Shown here: piece by piece, positions 34,121 through 43,600 of the stretch
Numbering within the stretch: position 1 is the first letter of the stretch
Layout: each line of letters begins with the position of its first letter
Origin: RUG572 sp964386385
GTDB taxonomy: Bacteria > Verrucomicrobiota > Kiritimatiellia > RFP12 > UBA1067
Assembly: GCA_964386385.1 (NCBI GenBank)
Contig: CAYLRN010000002.1
Location: 228,654-292,653 of the forward strand
DNA: 64,000 bases
Reading direction: 5' to 3'
Made by a program: the position numbers and the translations under genes
The notes under the pieces: generated by a model
Told to the model about the DNA's origin: nothing
The model's input: the letters and a program-made list of their open reading frames with translations, nothing else
Databases searched by the model: none

Positions 34121-35847
34121 TTTCTGGACGCCTTTCCTTTACGCCCCGTCTCCGGAATGGCGGACGGCGCCTTGGCGAAATCCATCTGGATCGCAAACTC
34201 GACCATGCAGGCCTTCACGTCCTTCTGCGCCACGATCTTGACAGAATCGGACACGATGGCCTGGCGTCCCTTGAGGGCGGCCTGCACTATTTCGTCCGCC
34301 GTCGACTTCTTGCCCTTGTTCTCGGCGGACCACTTCGCCTCGGCCTTGGTCATCGCGTCCTTCCAGCCGCGAATCGTCACGCGGGCGCGCTCGACAGCCT
34401 CCTCGCCCGCCTTCGGCCTGTCGCCGACGGCGGCCCACTCGGTGATCCACATTCCGGGCAGCAAACTGTCGCGCACGGCGCGGACGCGCTGCAGCACGGC
34501 GGAACGCCGCCAGAGAAGCCCCTGGAACTCGTCGCTCCTCTCGCGGACTTCGGCCTCCTCCCGGAGCTCCGCCTTGAGCTTCGACTCGATGGAGCCCAGC
34601 CTGCCGTTGCGCGCGTCGACCATGTCGCACTTCGCCTTCACGACGGCCTCGGTGCGGCTCTCGGCGACCCATCCGGCGGCGAGGGCGGCGAGGAACGCGG
34701 CCGCGCCGACGACGAGCGACGGAATGCGGCGTATCGTCTGCGCCTCCTTGACGAGCTCCGGCGGCATGAGGTCGATCCTGATCGCCGCGCCGTCCGTCAT
34801 GCGGAGGGCGAGGCCGACGGATTCGGAGAGGATGAACGCGCCGCTCTCCTGAAGCTCCGCCTTGTCGATCTTCGGGCCGAGAGCGACGCCCGTCTCGAAG
34901 GGATAGAGGAAGTCGACGTCTACGCGAAGCGTCTCCTGGAAGAACTCGGCGATCTGCGGAAGACGCGCCGTGCCGCCCGTGAGATAGAGATGCGACGGCG
35001 CGGAGCCGCCCTGCTGCGAACGGTAGAAGTTGATCGACCGGGAGATCTCGGCATGGAGGCGCGTGAGGACCGTGCGAATGACCTTCGACACGCGGTCCGC
35101 CACCTCGTCGGCGTCCTCCGTGACTCCGCCCATCGACACGTAGCCGCGCTCCACCTTAAGCTGCTCCGCCTCCTCAAGCGAACACCCGAACGCCTGCGCG
35201 ATCTCCTTCGTTATCGCGTTGCCGGCGACGGGGATGGAGCGGTTGTATATCTTCTCGTTCTCGATGAGGATGAGATTCGTCGTCTTCGACCCGACGTCAA
35301 GCAGGACCGTGCATCCCGGAAGGCCGCGGTGGACGAACTTCAGCGCGTTGCACACGGCCATCGGGGAGACGTCGACGACGACGGGCTTGAGGCCCGCCTC
35401 GCGGACGCCGTCCGTGACGGCGCGGACGCCGTCCAGCTTCGCCGCGACGATCAGGGCCGCCAGGTCGCCGTCGGGAGTGTTCCCGAGGAACTGGTGGTCG
35501 CTCACGATCTCGTCGCTGGGGAACGGGACGTTCTGCTCCACTTCGTATCGGACAAGCTGCTCGAGCTTCTCCTTGTCGCCGACGGCGGGGAACTTGGCGA
35601 AGCGCGGGAACACCATCTGCCCGCTGAGGGAGACGACGAGCGGCGCCGGGCGAATGCCCTTCTCGCGCATGATCTGGTGGAGAACGGACGGCAGGGCCGC
35701 GGCGAGCGTTTCGGGCGCGTTGACGTCGACGCCCGAAAGCTCCGCCGAACCATAGGCGTTCAACGTCAGATTGCGCTTTCCGCTCAGCGAATAGTCGGCA
35801 AGCACCGCCCTGGATGCGCCGATATTGAGAGTGAGAAGTCGTGACAT
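34117..35847 (-). CDS. PilM-PilN-like fusion protein (Amuc_1101-like)
   Basis: The 576-residue protein begins as the actin-like PilM: the phosphate and connect motifs (LNIGASRAVLADY, LLDVGSKTTNLILIENEKI, YLTGGTARLPQIAEFF) and the PilM segment VRYEVEQNVPFPSDEIV. After about residue 345 comes IRIDLMPPEL, which resembles the PilN INLLP motif. A transmembrane helix (LVVGAAAFLAALAAGWVAES) and a coiled-coil periplasmic part follow. So PilM and PilN appear joined in one chain, unlike the usual separate genes. PilM/PilN form the inner-membrane and cytoplasmic base of type IV pili. Confidence 0.88.
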   Translation of the reverse strand: MSRLLTLNIGASRAVLADYSLSGKRNLTLNAYGSAELSGVDVNAPETLAAALPSVLHQIMREKGIRPAPLVVSLSGQMVFPRFAKFPAVGDKEKLEQLVRYEVEQNVPFPSDEIVSDHQFLGNTPDGDLAALIVAAKLDGVRAVTDGVREAGLKPVVVDVSPMAVCNALKFVHRGLPGCTVLLDVGSKTTNLILIENEKIYNRSIPVAGNAITKEIAQAFGCSLEEAEQLKVERGYVSMGGVTEDADEVADRVSKVIRTVLTRLHAEISRSINFYRSQQGGSAPSHLYLTGGTARLPQIAEFFQETLRVDVDFLYPFETGVALGPKIDKAELQESGAFILSESVGLALRMTDGAAIRIDLMPPELVKEAQTIRRIPSLVVGAAAFLAALAAGWVAESRTEAVVKAKCDMVDARNGRLGSIESKLKAELREEAEVRERSDEFQGLLWRRSAVLQRVRAVRDSLLPGMWITEWAAVGDRPKAGEEAVERARVTIRGWKDAMTKAEAKWSAENKGKKSTADEIVQAALKGRQAIVSDSVKIVAQKDVKACMVEFAIQMDFAKAPSAIPETGRKGKASRK

Positions 35848-35889
35848 TTTGTTTTCCGATGAAGAGGAGCGTGTCCTGATTGCGCCCTG

Positions 35890-36603
35890 CTACTGGGCAA
35901 GTTCGTAGTCTGCGTTGTTCACGAGGTAGAACGGGGTCTTGGAGCGGTCGACAAGTCCCTGGCGGCGCTCGACCATCGCGCGCTTCTCGCCCTTGATCGT
36001 CTTCTCCCAGTTCATGAACTTGTCGTTCTCCCACCACTTCTCGCCGGCCTGCGCGACGTCGCCGCTGGCGTTCTCCGTCTGGAACGCAAGCTCGTCGCCC
36101 TCCTTGTTGGTGATCATGACCGTGACCGTGCAGGGCTCGCCGAAGCGCTCGAGGACGGACGGCGGAAGGCAGACGCTCGCCATGTGGCCGCCCTTCTTGA
36201 TGTCCACGTAGCGGACCTGGGTGTTGTAGTAGGAGTACTGCGCCACCGGGTTGCGGGGGTCCTTCTCCTTCGCCTTCGTGGAGTCGAGAAGCACGTGCCA
36301 CGTGAACGTCAGCTCGTCCTGCCACTTCGCCATCGTGGTGTACTTCATCTCAAGGACGATCCACTGGCGCGGCTTGCCGCCGAGCGGAGGCATGAGACGG
36401 CCGTTGGCCTGAAGATTCGGGGCACTGGCAAGACACGTGCCGCCCGGACGCGCCGGCGCGTCGATGGTCACGTAGGCGTCGCGTCCCTTGGCGACGGTGG
36501 CGCCGCCGTCGGCGCCGCGCGGGCCGCGCTTCTTCGACTGGGCGGAAACTGACAGCGCGCAGACAAGCGCAATCGTGACTATGGCGAACAGTTTTCTTTT
36601 CAT
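35890..36603 (-). CDS. Amuc_1102-like exported protein
   Basis: The 237-residue protein has a signal peptide (FAIVTIALVCALSVSAQ). It then forms a beta-sandwich-like sequence (WIVLEMKYTTMAKWQDELTF, then VCLPPSVLERFGEPCTVTVM). It opens the secretin cluster, in the place of Amuc_1102. SD AGGAGAA precedes the ATG. Assignment rests mainly on synteny. Confidence 0.65.
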   Translation of the reverse strand: MKRKLFAIVTIALVCALSVSAQSKKRGPRGADGGATVAKGRDAYVTIDAPARPGGTCLASAPNLQANGRLMPPLGGKPRQWIVLEMKYTTMAKWQDELTFTWHVLLDSTKAKEKDPRNPVAQYSYYNTQVRYVDIKKGGHMASVCLPPSVLERFGEPCTVTVMITNKEGDELAFQTENASGDVAQAGEKWWENDKFMNWEKTIKGEKRAMVERRQGLVDRSKTPFYLVNNADYELAQ

Positions 36604-36643
36604 GTCTTGTTCTCCTGCAAGAGGGGTTGGAACGTCGGACGAG

Positions 36644-36673
36644 ATAGTATCACAAAACCTTCATCTTGGGCAA
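36644..36673 (-). promoter_or_regulatory. Promoter of the secretin cluster
   Basis: TTGCCC (36668-36673), an 18-bp spacer ending in TGA, then TACTAT (36644-36649), located in the 3' end of kdsD. Confidence 0.5.
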
Positions 36674-37630
36674 GTCCTGAATGTCGACGCAGCCAAGAAC
36701 TTTTTTGTCCGGGCCGCAGACCGGGAGGTCGTCGATGTGCCGTTTCTCGAAGACGCGCAGCAGATCGACCGCGTAGGCGTCCGACGAGATGGACAGGGGC
36801 TCCTTCGTCATGTGGAGCGAAATCGCGTCGCCGAGGACGTCGCGGCCCTTCGAGACGTGGCGGCGGAAGTCGCCGTCGGTGAAGATGCCGAGGAGGCGGC
36901 CTTCGTCGTCCACGACTACGGCGGAACCCGCCTGCGCCCTCGTCATCGCAAGGAGCGATTCGAGGACGGTCGCAGACGGCTTCACGAACGCGACGCGGTC
37001 GCCGGTGCGCATGACGTCGGAGACCTTGAGCAGCAGCGCGCGGCCGATCGCCCCCGCCGGGTGGTTGAGCGCGTAGCTCGCCTTGTCGAAGCGCGTCGCG
37101 TCGATCATCACCATCGCAAGCGCGTCGCCCATCGCCATCGTCGCCGTCGTGGAGTTCGTGGGCGCCATACCGAAGGGACACGCCTCCGCGCCGCACGGGA
37201 TCTCAAGCACGACGTCCGCCAGGCGCGCGAGCGTGGAGTCGGGATTGCCGACCATCGCGACGACCTTGAGGCCGTGGCGGCGAATGGCCGGGATGAGGCG
37301 GACGACCTCGTCCGACTCCCCGGAGAAGCTCAACGCGAGAAGCAGATCGCCCGCGCCGGTCATGCCCAGGTCGCCGTGCATCGCCTGCACGGGATTGAGC
37401 ACGATCGAACACGTGCCGGTGCTTGCGAAGATCGCGCTCATCTTCTCCGCCACGTGCAGGTTCTTGCCGACGCCCGTGACGACGACCTTGCCGCCGCCGC
37501 GAAGGCATTCGAGCATGAGGCCGATCGTCGCGGCGAAGGATTCGCCAAGCGAATCGCGCGTGCGCTCAAGCCCGGCGATCTCCACGTCGAAGACTTCGCG
37601 CGCGCGCCTGATCTGTTCGTCGGCAGTCAT
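36650..37630 (-). CDS. kdsD: Arabinose-5-phosphate isomerase (KpsF/GutQ type)
   Basis: The 326-residue protein has a sugar isomerase (SIS) domain (GGGKVVVTGVGKNLHVAEKM, then TLLLALSFSGESDEV-like, PTNSTTATMAMGDALAMVMI) and two CBS domains (LKVSDVMRTGDRVAFV; SAVVVDDEGRLLGIFTDGDF). It converts ribulose 5-phosphate to arabinose 5-phosphate, the precursor of Kdo in lipopolysaccharide, so the cell is predicted to make an LPS-type outer membrane. It begins ten bases after the pta stop and is part of the ackA-pta-kdsD unit. Confidence 0.93.
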   Translation of the reverse strand: MTADEQIRRAREVFDVEIAGLERTRDSLGESFAATIGLMLECLRGGGKVVVTGVGKNLHVAEKMSAIFASTGTCSIVLNPVQAMHGDLGMTGAGDLLLALSFSGESDEVVRLIPAIRRHGLKVVAMVGNPDSTLARLADVVLEIPCGAEACPFGMAPTNSTTATMAMGDALAMVMIDATRFDKASYALNHPAGAIGRALLLKVSDVMRTGDRVAFVKPSATVLESLLAMTRAQAGSAVVVDDEGRLLGIFTDGDFRRHVSKGRDVLGDAISLHMTKEPLSISSDAYAVDLLRVFEKRHIDDLPVCGPDKKVLGCVDIQDLPKMKVL

Positions 37631-37640
37631 CGGAAGGGCC

Positions 37641-38690
37641 TCACTTCGCCGTGCTCTGCAGCAGGGTGACGCAGATCGTGCCGACGATGTCGTCGGACGA
37701 GCAGCCGCGCGAAAGGTCGTTCATCGCCTTCGCAAGCCCCTGAAGGTTAGGACCGATGGCCTTCGCGCCGCCAAGGCGCTGCGCGATCTTGTAGCCGATG
37801 TTGCCGGCCTGCAGGTCGGGGAAGATGAAGACGTTGGCGTTGCCCTGGATGTCGCCGTCGGGGTTCTTGAGATGGCCGACGGCAGGCGCGATCGCCGCGT
37901 CGAACTGCAGTTCGCCGTCCATCTTGATTCCGCGCTCCGCGAAGAGGGGCTTTGCGAGGGCGACGGCCTTCTGCACCTTCTCGACGAGCTCGCCCGCGGC
38001 GGAGCCCTTCGTGGAGAAACTCAGGTACGCGACGCGCGGCTCGTTGCCGGTGAGGTCGCGGTACGTCTGCGCGGTGGCGAGGCCGATGTCCACGAGCTGC
38101 TCCGCAGTGGGATTGGGAATCACCGCGCAGTCGCCGAACGCGATCACGGAGTCGCCGCTCGGCGTCGGCTGCGGGAGGTCGAGGATGAAGCAGCTGGACG
38201 CCGTCTTCACGCCCTTCTGCGTGCCGAGCGTGTGGAACGCGGCGCGGAGCATGTCGCCGGTGGAGGCGATCGAGCCGGCGACGAGGCCGTTGGCGAGGCC
38301 GCGGCGCACCATCATGCCGCCGAAGTAGATGCGCTTCGTGCGCATCGTGCGAAGCGCCGTCGCAAGGTCGATGATCTTCTGCTTCTCGACGGGCTTGCGG
38401 CCCTCCTTCGCGTTCCAGGCCTCAAGATAGTCCCTGGCCAGCTCGTCGCCGAGCGGGTCGGTGGTGTAGTCGATCACGCGCACGCCGTGCGCCGCCAGCT
38501 TGAGGCCGAAGCCGGCTTTCGCCTCCGCGGCCGCGATCTCCTCCGGCGTGCCGAGCACGACCGGCGTGCAGATCTTGCGGTCGACGCAGGCGCACGCCGC
38601 CGCGATGACGCGGGAATCAAGGCCTTCGGGCAGCACGATCGTGCCGTTGAGCTTGGAGGCCTGCTCAATTATCTTCTCTATTGCGTTCAT
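37641..38690 (-). CDS. pta: Phosphate acetyltransferase
   Basis: The 349-residue single-domain Pta transfers acetyl from CoA to phosphate. It has the N-terminal PEGLDSRVIAAACACVDRKI, GGMMVRRGLANGLVAGSIAS and the C-terminal FPDLQAGNIGYKIAQRLGGA and RGCSSDDIVGTICVT segments. AGGAAAGG lies five bases upstream of the ATG. With AckA it makes ATP and acetate from acetyl-CoA. It follows ackA after an odd 718-bp spacer. Confidence 0.96.
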   Translation of the reverse strand: MNAIEKIIEQASKLNGTIVLPEGLDSRVIAAACACVDRKICTPVVLGTPEEIAAAEAKAGFGLKLAAHGVRVIDYTTDPLGDELARDYLEAWNAKEGRKPVEKQKIIDLATALRTMRTKRIYFGGMMVRRGLANGLVAGSIASTGDMLRAAFHTLGTQKGVKTASSCFILDLPQPTPSGDSVIAFGDCAVIPNPTAEQLVDIGLATAQTYRDLTGNEPRVAYLSFSTKGSAAGELVEKVQKAVALAKPLFAERGIKMDGELQFDAAIAPAVGHLKNPDGDIQGNANVFIFPDLQAGNIGYKIAQRLGGAKAIGPNLQGLAKAMNDLSRGCSSDDIVGTICVTLLQSTAK

Positions 38691-39408
38691 TCAATCCTTT
38701 CCTTGGCCGAACGCAGTTCGGCCATCAACACTGTTTCAGGGCGGCCACCGCACCGTACGGGACGATGCCGTGGCCGCACAGACAAAAGCAAAGCCGCCGC
38801 CATGCCGCGGCCGCGTGGCCTATGCAAAGCCGCAACCAAGGCACACCGCCGCCGCGCAGTGGCCGAGCGGCAGATGCAAAGCCGCAACGCGAAACCGCCG
38901 CCGCGCAGTGGCCGCATGGCCGATGCCGGACGGTGGCGCGAAGCCACTGCCAAGCCAGCCAAGGCACACCGACCGGCAGCCAAAACGCCGCCGACGAGGC
39001 GGGCGAAACGGCGACGCCGAGCCGGCCATGGCGCCAAGGTGGCAGCCCATGCAGGGGCAGTGGCCGCGCTGCCGCCAAGACGCCATCGGGGCTGACGGCG
39101 CGGCCAGCCACAGACCGCCGCGCCTGCGCCCGCGCACGATGCCCAAGCGAATGGCAAGGCCGCTGCCATGCAAGGCGATTGGGCAAGAGCGCGAAGGCCG
39201 CAAGGCGGTGAAATCGGGCGAAGCGGCGAATGCCGAAGGCGACGCCCAGGCGCGGGCGGGCAAATGGCAAATGCCACAAGCCCCCGGATGGCCGCAGGAA
39301 GCATCGGGGGACGCCATCCATCAGAGTTCTGCATTCCCGCGGCAGCCGAAAGCCATGCCGCCGTGAATGCCCTTGCGCCTTTCCCGCCGGCGGCCCGGCC
39401 CTTGCGCC
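38691..39408. other. Repeat-built spacer between ackA and pta
   Basis: This 718-bp stretch is GC-rich and made of short degenerate words. A 20-bp word beginning CCGCCGCCGCGCAG recurs at 38846 and 38895 (49 bp apart) and ATGCAAAGCCGCAAC at 38822 and 38874 (52 bp apart). Words such as CAAGGCACACCG and GGCAAATGGC recur less exactly. Several frames on both strands stay open because stop triplets are rare, but none has a recognisable product. I cannot say whether it is transcribed RNA, a degraded gene or an expanding repeat. Confidence 0.6.
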
Positions 39409-40632
39409 TCAGGCCTTTGCCGCCTTAAGCACCGCAACCGTTTCGCGGGCGATCATCAGCTCCTCGTTCGTAGGAATCACAATCACGGGAATCGCCGAAT
39501 CAGCCGTAGAGATCACGCCCGATTTCCCGCCGAACATTGCCTTGTTCGCCTTCCTGTCCAGCTTCACGCCGAGGGCGCCGAGCCGCTTCACGATCTGCTC
39601 GCGCAGTTCCGCCGCGTTCTCGCCAATGCCGCCGGCCATCACAATCGCGTCGGCGCCGCCGACGAGCGTGTTGTAGCCGCCGACGTACATCGCGGCACGG
39701 TGTCCGAACGCCTCAAGAGCCTCAAGCGCGTCGAGGTCGCCGGTCTCGGCTTTCGCCACCACGTCGCGGGTGTCGCCGCCGAAGACTCCCGTAAGGCCCT
39801 GAAAGCCCGATTCCTTGTTGAGCATCCTGTCCAGCTGCTCAAAGGAGTAGCCTTCCTTGCCGAGGAAGAAGAGGACCGCGGGATCGAGCGTACCGGAGCG
39901 CGTGCCCATCACAAGACCGTCCAGCGGAGTGAGGCCCATCGTGGTGTCGAGGCACTCGCCGTTCTTCACGGCGGCGATGGACGAGCCGTTGCCGAGGTGG
40001 CACGTCACGAGATTGACCTTCTTGAGCGGCTTCTCCAGCCACTCGGCCGCGGCCTGGGTGAGGAACTTGTGGCTTGTGCCGTGGAAGCCGTACTTGCGGA
40101 GGCCGTACTTGCGGCTGACGGCGCGGGGAATCGCATAGACGTAGGCGCAGCCCGGCATCGTCTGGTGGAACGCCGTGTCGAAGACGGCCACGTTCGGAAC
40201 GCCCTTGGCGGCCTTTTCGCAGGCCTCCACGCCCTGGAGGTTGGCGGGATTGTGGAGGGGGGCGAGGGGGCTGAGCTTCACGATCGCCTTCTTCACGGCG
40301 GCCGTGACCTTGACGGACTCGGCGAACCTGTCGCCGCCGTGGACGACGCGGTGGCCGATGGCGTCTATTTCCTTCAGGGACTCGACGACGCCGCACTCCG
40401 GATCGCAGAGCGTCGCCGTGACGGACTTTATCGCCGCGACATGGTCCGGCGCGGGAATCTCCATCGTCCTTTTCTCGCATCCCGTCTTCGTGTAGACGAG
40501 ACGGGAGCCGTCAAGCCCGATGCGCTCGACAAGTCCCTTGCAGAGCATCTGCTCGCCCTTCATGTCGAAGAACTGGAACTTGAGCGAGGAAGAACCGCAA
40601 TTGACTACAAGAACCTTCTGAATCGCTTTCAT
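39409..40632 (-). CDS. ackA: Acetate kinase
   Basis: The 407-residue acetate kinase has the N-terminal VVNCGSSSLKFQFFD, the catalytic region VAVFDTAFHQTMPG, GFHGTSHKFLTQAAA, CHLGNGSSIAAVKNG and the C-terminal MAGGIGENAAELRE. It makes ATP and acetate from acetyl phosphate. The start is the ATG at 40632 (an in-frame GTG at 40641 is possible). A hairpin 12-37 bases upstream ends the preceding transcript. Confidence 0.97.
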   Translation of the reverse strand: MKAIQKVLVVNCGSSSLKFQFFDMKGEQMLCKGLVERIGLDGSRLVYTKTGCEKRTMEIPAPDHVAAIKSVTATLCDPECGVVESLKEIDAIGHRVVHGGDRFAESVKVTAAVKKAIVKLSPLAPLHNPANLQGVEACEKAAKGVPNVAVFDTAFHQTMPGCAYVYAIPRAVSRKYGLRKYGFHGTSHKFLTQAAAEWLEKPLKKVNLVTCHLGNGSSIAAVKNGECLDTTMGLTPLDGLVMGTRSGTLDPAVLFFLGKEGYSFEQLDRMLNKESGFQGLTGVFGGDTRDVVAKAETGDLDALEALEAFGHRAAMYVGGYNTLVGGADAIVMAGGIGENAAELREQIVKRLGALGVKLDRKANKAMFGGKSGVISTADSAIPVIVIPTNEELMIARETVAVLKAAKA

Positions 40633-40643
40633 GGCAGTCACGA

Positions 40644-40669
40644 CCCTGCGGCGTCGATGCGCCGCAGGG
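40644..40669 (-). terminator. Hairpin between the giant gene and ackA
   Basis: Perfect 10-bp arms (CCCTGCGGCG and CGCCGCAGGG) with a 6-base loop, 21 bases past the giant gene stop and 11 bases upstream of ackA. No U-tract. Confidence 0.6.
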
Positions 40670-40690
40670 CCTTCCTTTCATCTTTTTGCG

Positions 40691-43600
40691 CTACTTCTCG
40701 AGCTTCACCTTGAGGAACGCGGACGAGCCTACGCCCGCGGCGTCCATGGCCGCCTTGACCTCCTCTGCGGAGACGGTCTCGACGGTCTCGGCGTTGGCGC
40801 GAATCTCGATCGTCTTCACCTTGGTCGTGACGGCGTTTGCGAAGTCGGGCGTCTCGGAGGCGACGAGCCAGACCGTAACCGTGGCGACGTCATCGATCGC
40901 GTAGAGCGTCAAGTCGCCGGCGGAGGCCTCGGAGGTGACGGAGAGCGAGATGCCGTCCTCAAGCGAGAAGGACTCGATCTTCAGCGTCGTGACGTCCTTC
41001 GCGGACGAGGCGGCGGCCGGGGCGGTGGAGAGGAGCGCCAGGGCGACGGGGCTGCCGTTGGCAACGAGCGAGCCCATCGGGTAGGAGGCCAGAGCGGAGA
41101 ACGCGCCATCGGCGGAGAGCTTCGTGTAGGCGGCCAGCGTCTTCTTCAGGTCGGGGTTGACCTTGGCGAAGAACGTGTCGCCGGCAATCGGGGACGTCGC
41201 CGTCAGGCTGCCGCTCTCGTTCATCTCCCAGGCGTCCGGGAATCCGTCGTTGTCCGTGTCGGCGTCTTCGATGAAGACCTCGGCGGTCGGCGTCTCGCGG
41301 CCCGCGCCGACGACGTACGCCTTGGGCGTGTAGAGCCAGCGGACTCCATCGGAGGTTTCGCTGACGCCGCCGACGTAGTTGCCGTAGCCCCAGGACTCCC
41401 AGCTGTCCTTCTTGAAGTCGCCGTTCGTGTCGATGTAGGCACGGACGTAGTAGGACGTGTCCGCGGAGGCGGGCAGACCGCAGATGACAGCGTTGACTTC
41501 GACCGTGTCGGTCTCGGCAATCGTCGCGACGTTCGTGACGTACGCCTCGCCGACGGGCTGGCCCGCGAAGTCGGGCGTGGTGAACGCCTGGACGTGGACG
41601 AGGTTCTTCAGGCTCTTCGGGCTGGTGGAGAGGCTGCCGGCAAGCGGGCCGAAGTACTTCACCGCGACCTTGATCGAACCGCAGCGGGCGCCGTCGTTGG
41701 CGTTGCCCGTCGTGTTCAGGCGGAACGGCGTCTTGGTCTCGCTCGAATTGAACGACGTGAACTTCGCGTCGAGCATCGAGACGGCCCAGTAGTAGTTGTT
41801 CGTCGTCTCGAACACGTAGCCCTTGTCCGTGACCATGCCCGCGTAGACGGGGGCGGTCCACGAATAGTAGCCGCTGGAATCGCGCACGGGGGCGGGCAGG
41901 GCGTCGGACTCGTAGACGACCGTCTTCTGGTCCGCCGCGTAGATCCGGGCCATGAACGCCGGGTAGTCCTTGACGCGGATGCCGTCCGCGTCAAGCGGCT
42001 CGTGCTTCCAACGGAAGGTCGGGCTGCCGGAGTAGACGATCTGGGCGAGGTTCGCGTCGGGCGTCGTCTTCGTGTAGGTGCGTTCGAAGACATTGCCGAA
42101 GAGAACGGCCATGTTGTTGTTCGTCACGCCGTAGGCGACGGGACCCTCGCCGAGGACGATGCGATAGGTGGCATTCGTGATGTAGGACGCCGTGCCCTGG
42201 AAGTCGGAGGTCAACCGGCCCCAGTCGAGGTCGAGCAGACCGGCGTCGAACAGATTCGCCTCCGTGAGCGCGGGATTCGCCGTGAGGTCGAGCACCTGGT
42301 CGAAGACAACCCTGTTGTAGGCCGCCATCCTGCTCTCGTTGATCGAGGAGCGGACGACGCGGACGCGGGTACGGGCGGAGACAACCGACTGCGTGCCCAC
42401 GAAAGCGGAGGCGAAGTTCTCGTAGTACGATCCCTTGACGCCGCGGTCGGTGAGGGCGTTCACGCTGTCGAAGTCCGTCGCCGCAAGGGCGTCTGCAAGC
42501 GCGACACGGACGATCTGCGACGAGGTGTCGGTCAGTTCGACCTTGACGTCAGCGTGATTCCAGCCGACGTCGACGTCGGCGGCGACGCCGTAGGGTTCGC
42601 CGGGCGTCCACACGCCGTCGGCGTTCTCGTCCATGAAGACGACGAACGTGTTCCTGCCTTCGCGGACATGACCGCCCGAGGAGGCGCTCATCGCCTCGGC
42701 GGCGGAGAGCTGGCACTTGACGGTGGAGCCGTCCGAGGCCGCCTTGCTGTCCCATCTCACTTCGACGAAGCACTGCGCAATGTCGAAGCGCGTCCAGTCC
42801 TCGTCATATGCGCCGGAACTGAATGTGGTTCCGTCGGAGTAGACGTACTGCGGCATGGAGTCGAAGTCGATCTCGATGGAGTTGGACGCATAGTCGACCT
42901 TTCCGACGACATCGTTGATCATCGTGAGGTCGTCGACGTCGGCGTCCTTCGGACGTACGTGGGTGCTGACGATGCTGAGCCAGTCGGAACCCGAGGCGTT
43001 CCACACGAGGTTCTCCTCCGTCTTGGTCAGGGGATAGGTGTCCTTGAATGCCAGCTTGACGGTGCCCGGGACAATCGAGCCGGGTCCGAGGTTGATCGTC
43101 ATGCGGCCGCCGGGATTGACGCCGATGAACTTCGTGCAGGAGGACGCCGCTCCGCCCGCGCCGGCGACGTTCCACGTCGCGTCGGGGAGACCGGTGACGC
43201 CGGACTTCTCGGAGTAGGCCCTGACGACGAGCGAGCCGGAAAGGGGCTTGCCGCCGGCGCGGACCGCCGTGAGGGAGATGAGCGGCACCGGGTATTCCGG
43301 CATCACGTTCTCCTCAAGGGAGAGCGAGAGTTCCTTCGTGGGGTCGGTGAGGGCGCGGCATTCCGCGAAGTTGCTCCAGCCGTCGTCGTCGTCGTCGTTC
43401 CACGGATTGTAGAGCGCGCGGGAGAGGCCGTATCTGTCCTCCCACTCGTCCTCCATGAAGTCGTGGTCGGAGAACATCTCGCCGAGGTAGAGCGAGCCGA
43501 CGGTGAGGAAGTAGTCGGGGACGCGCTGGCCGTCGACGTAGAACGTCATCGGCATATCGGGCTTGACGCTCGGGAAGCCGTACTGGCTGAAGCCCTCGCC

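Noticed and set aside
38820..38914. Possible CRISPR array in the ackA-pta spacer
   Set aside because: The repeated words are not of constant length or spacing, the intervening sequence is itself repetitive, and no cas genes are present.
38687..39334. A 215-codon minus-strand frame in the ackA-pta spacer
   Set aside because: Two other frames on the same strand are also open over the same bases. The product is Arg/Ala/Trp-rich low complexity, as expected for stop-poor repeat DNA.
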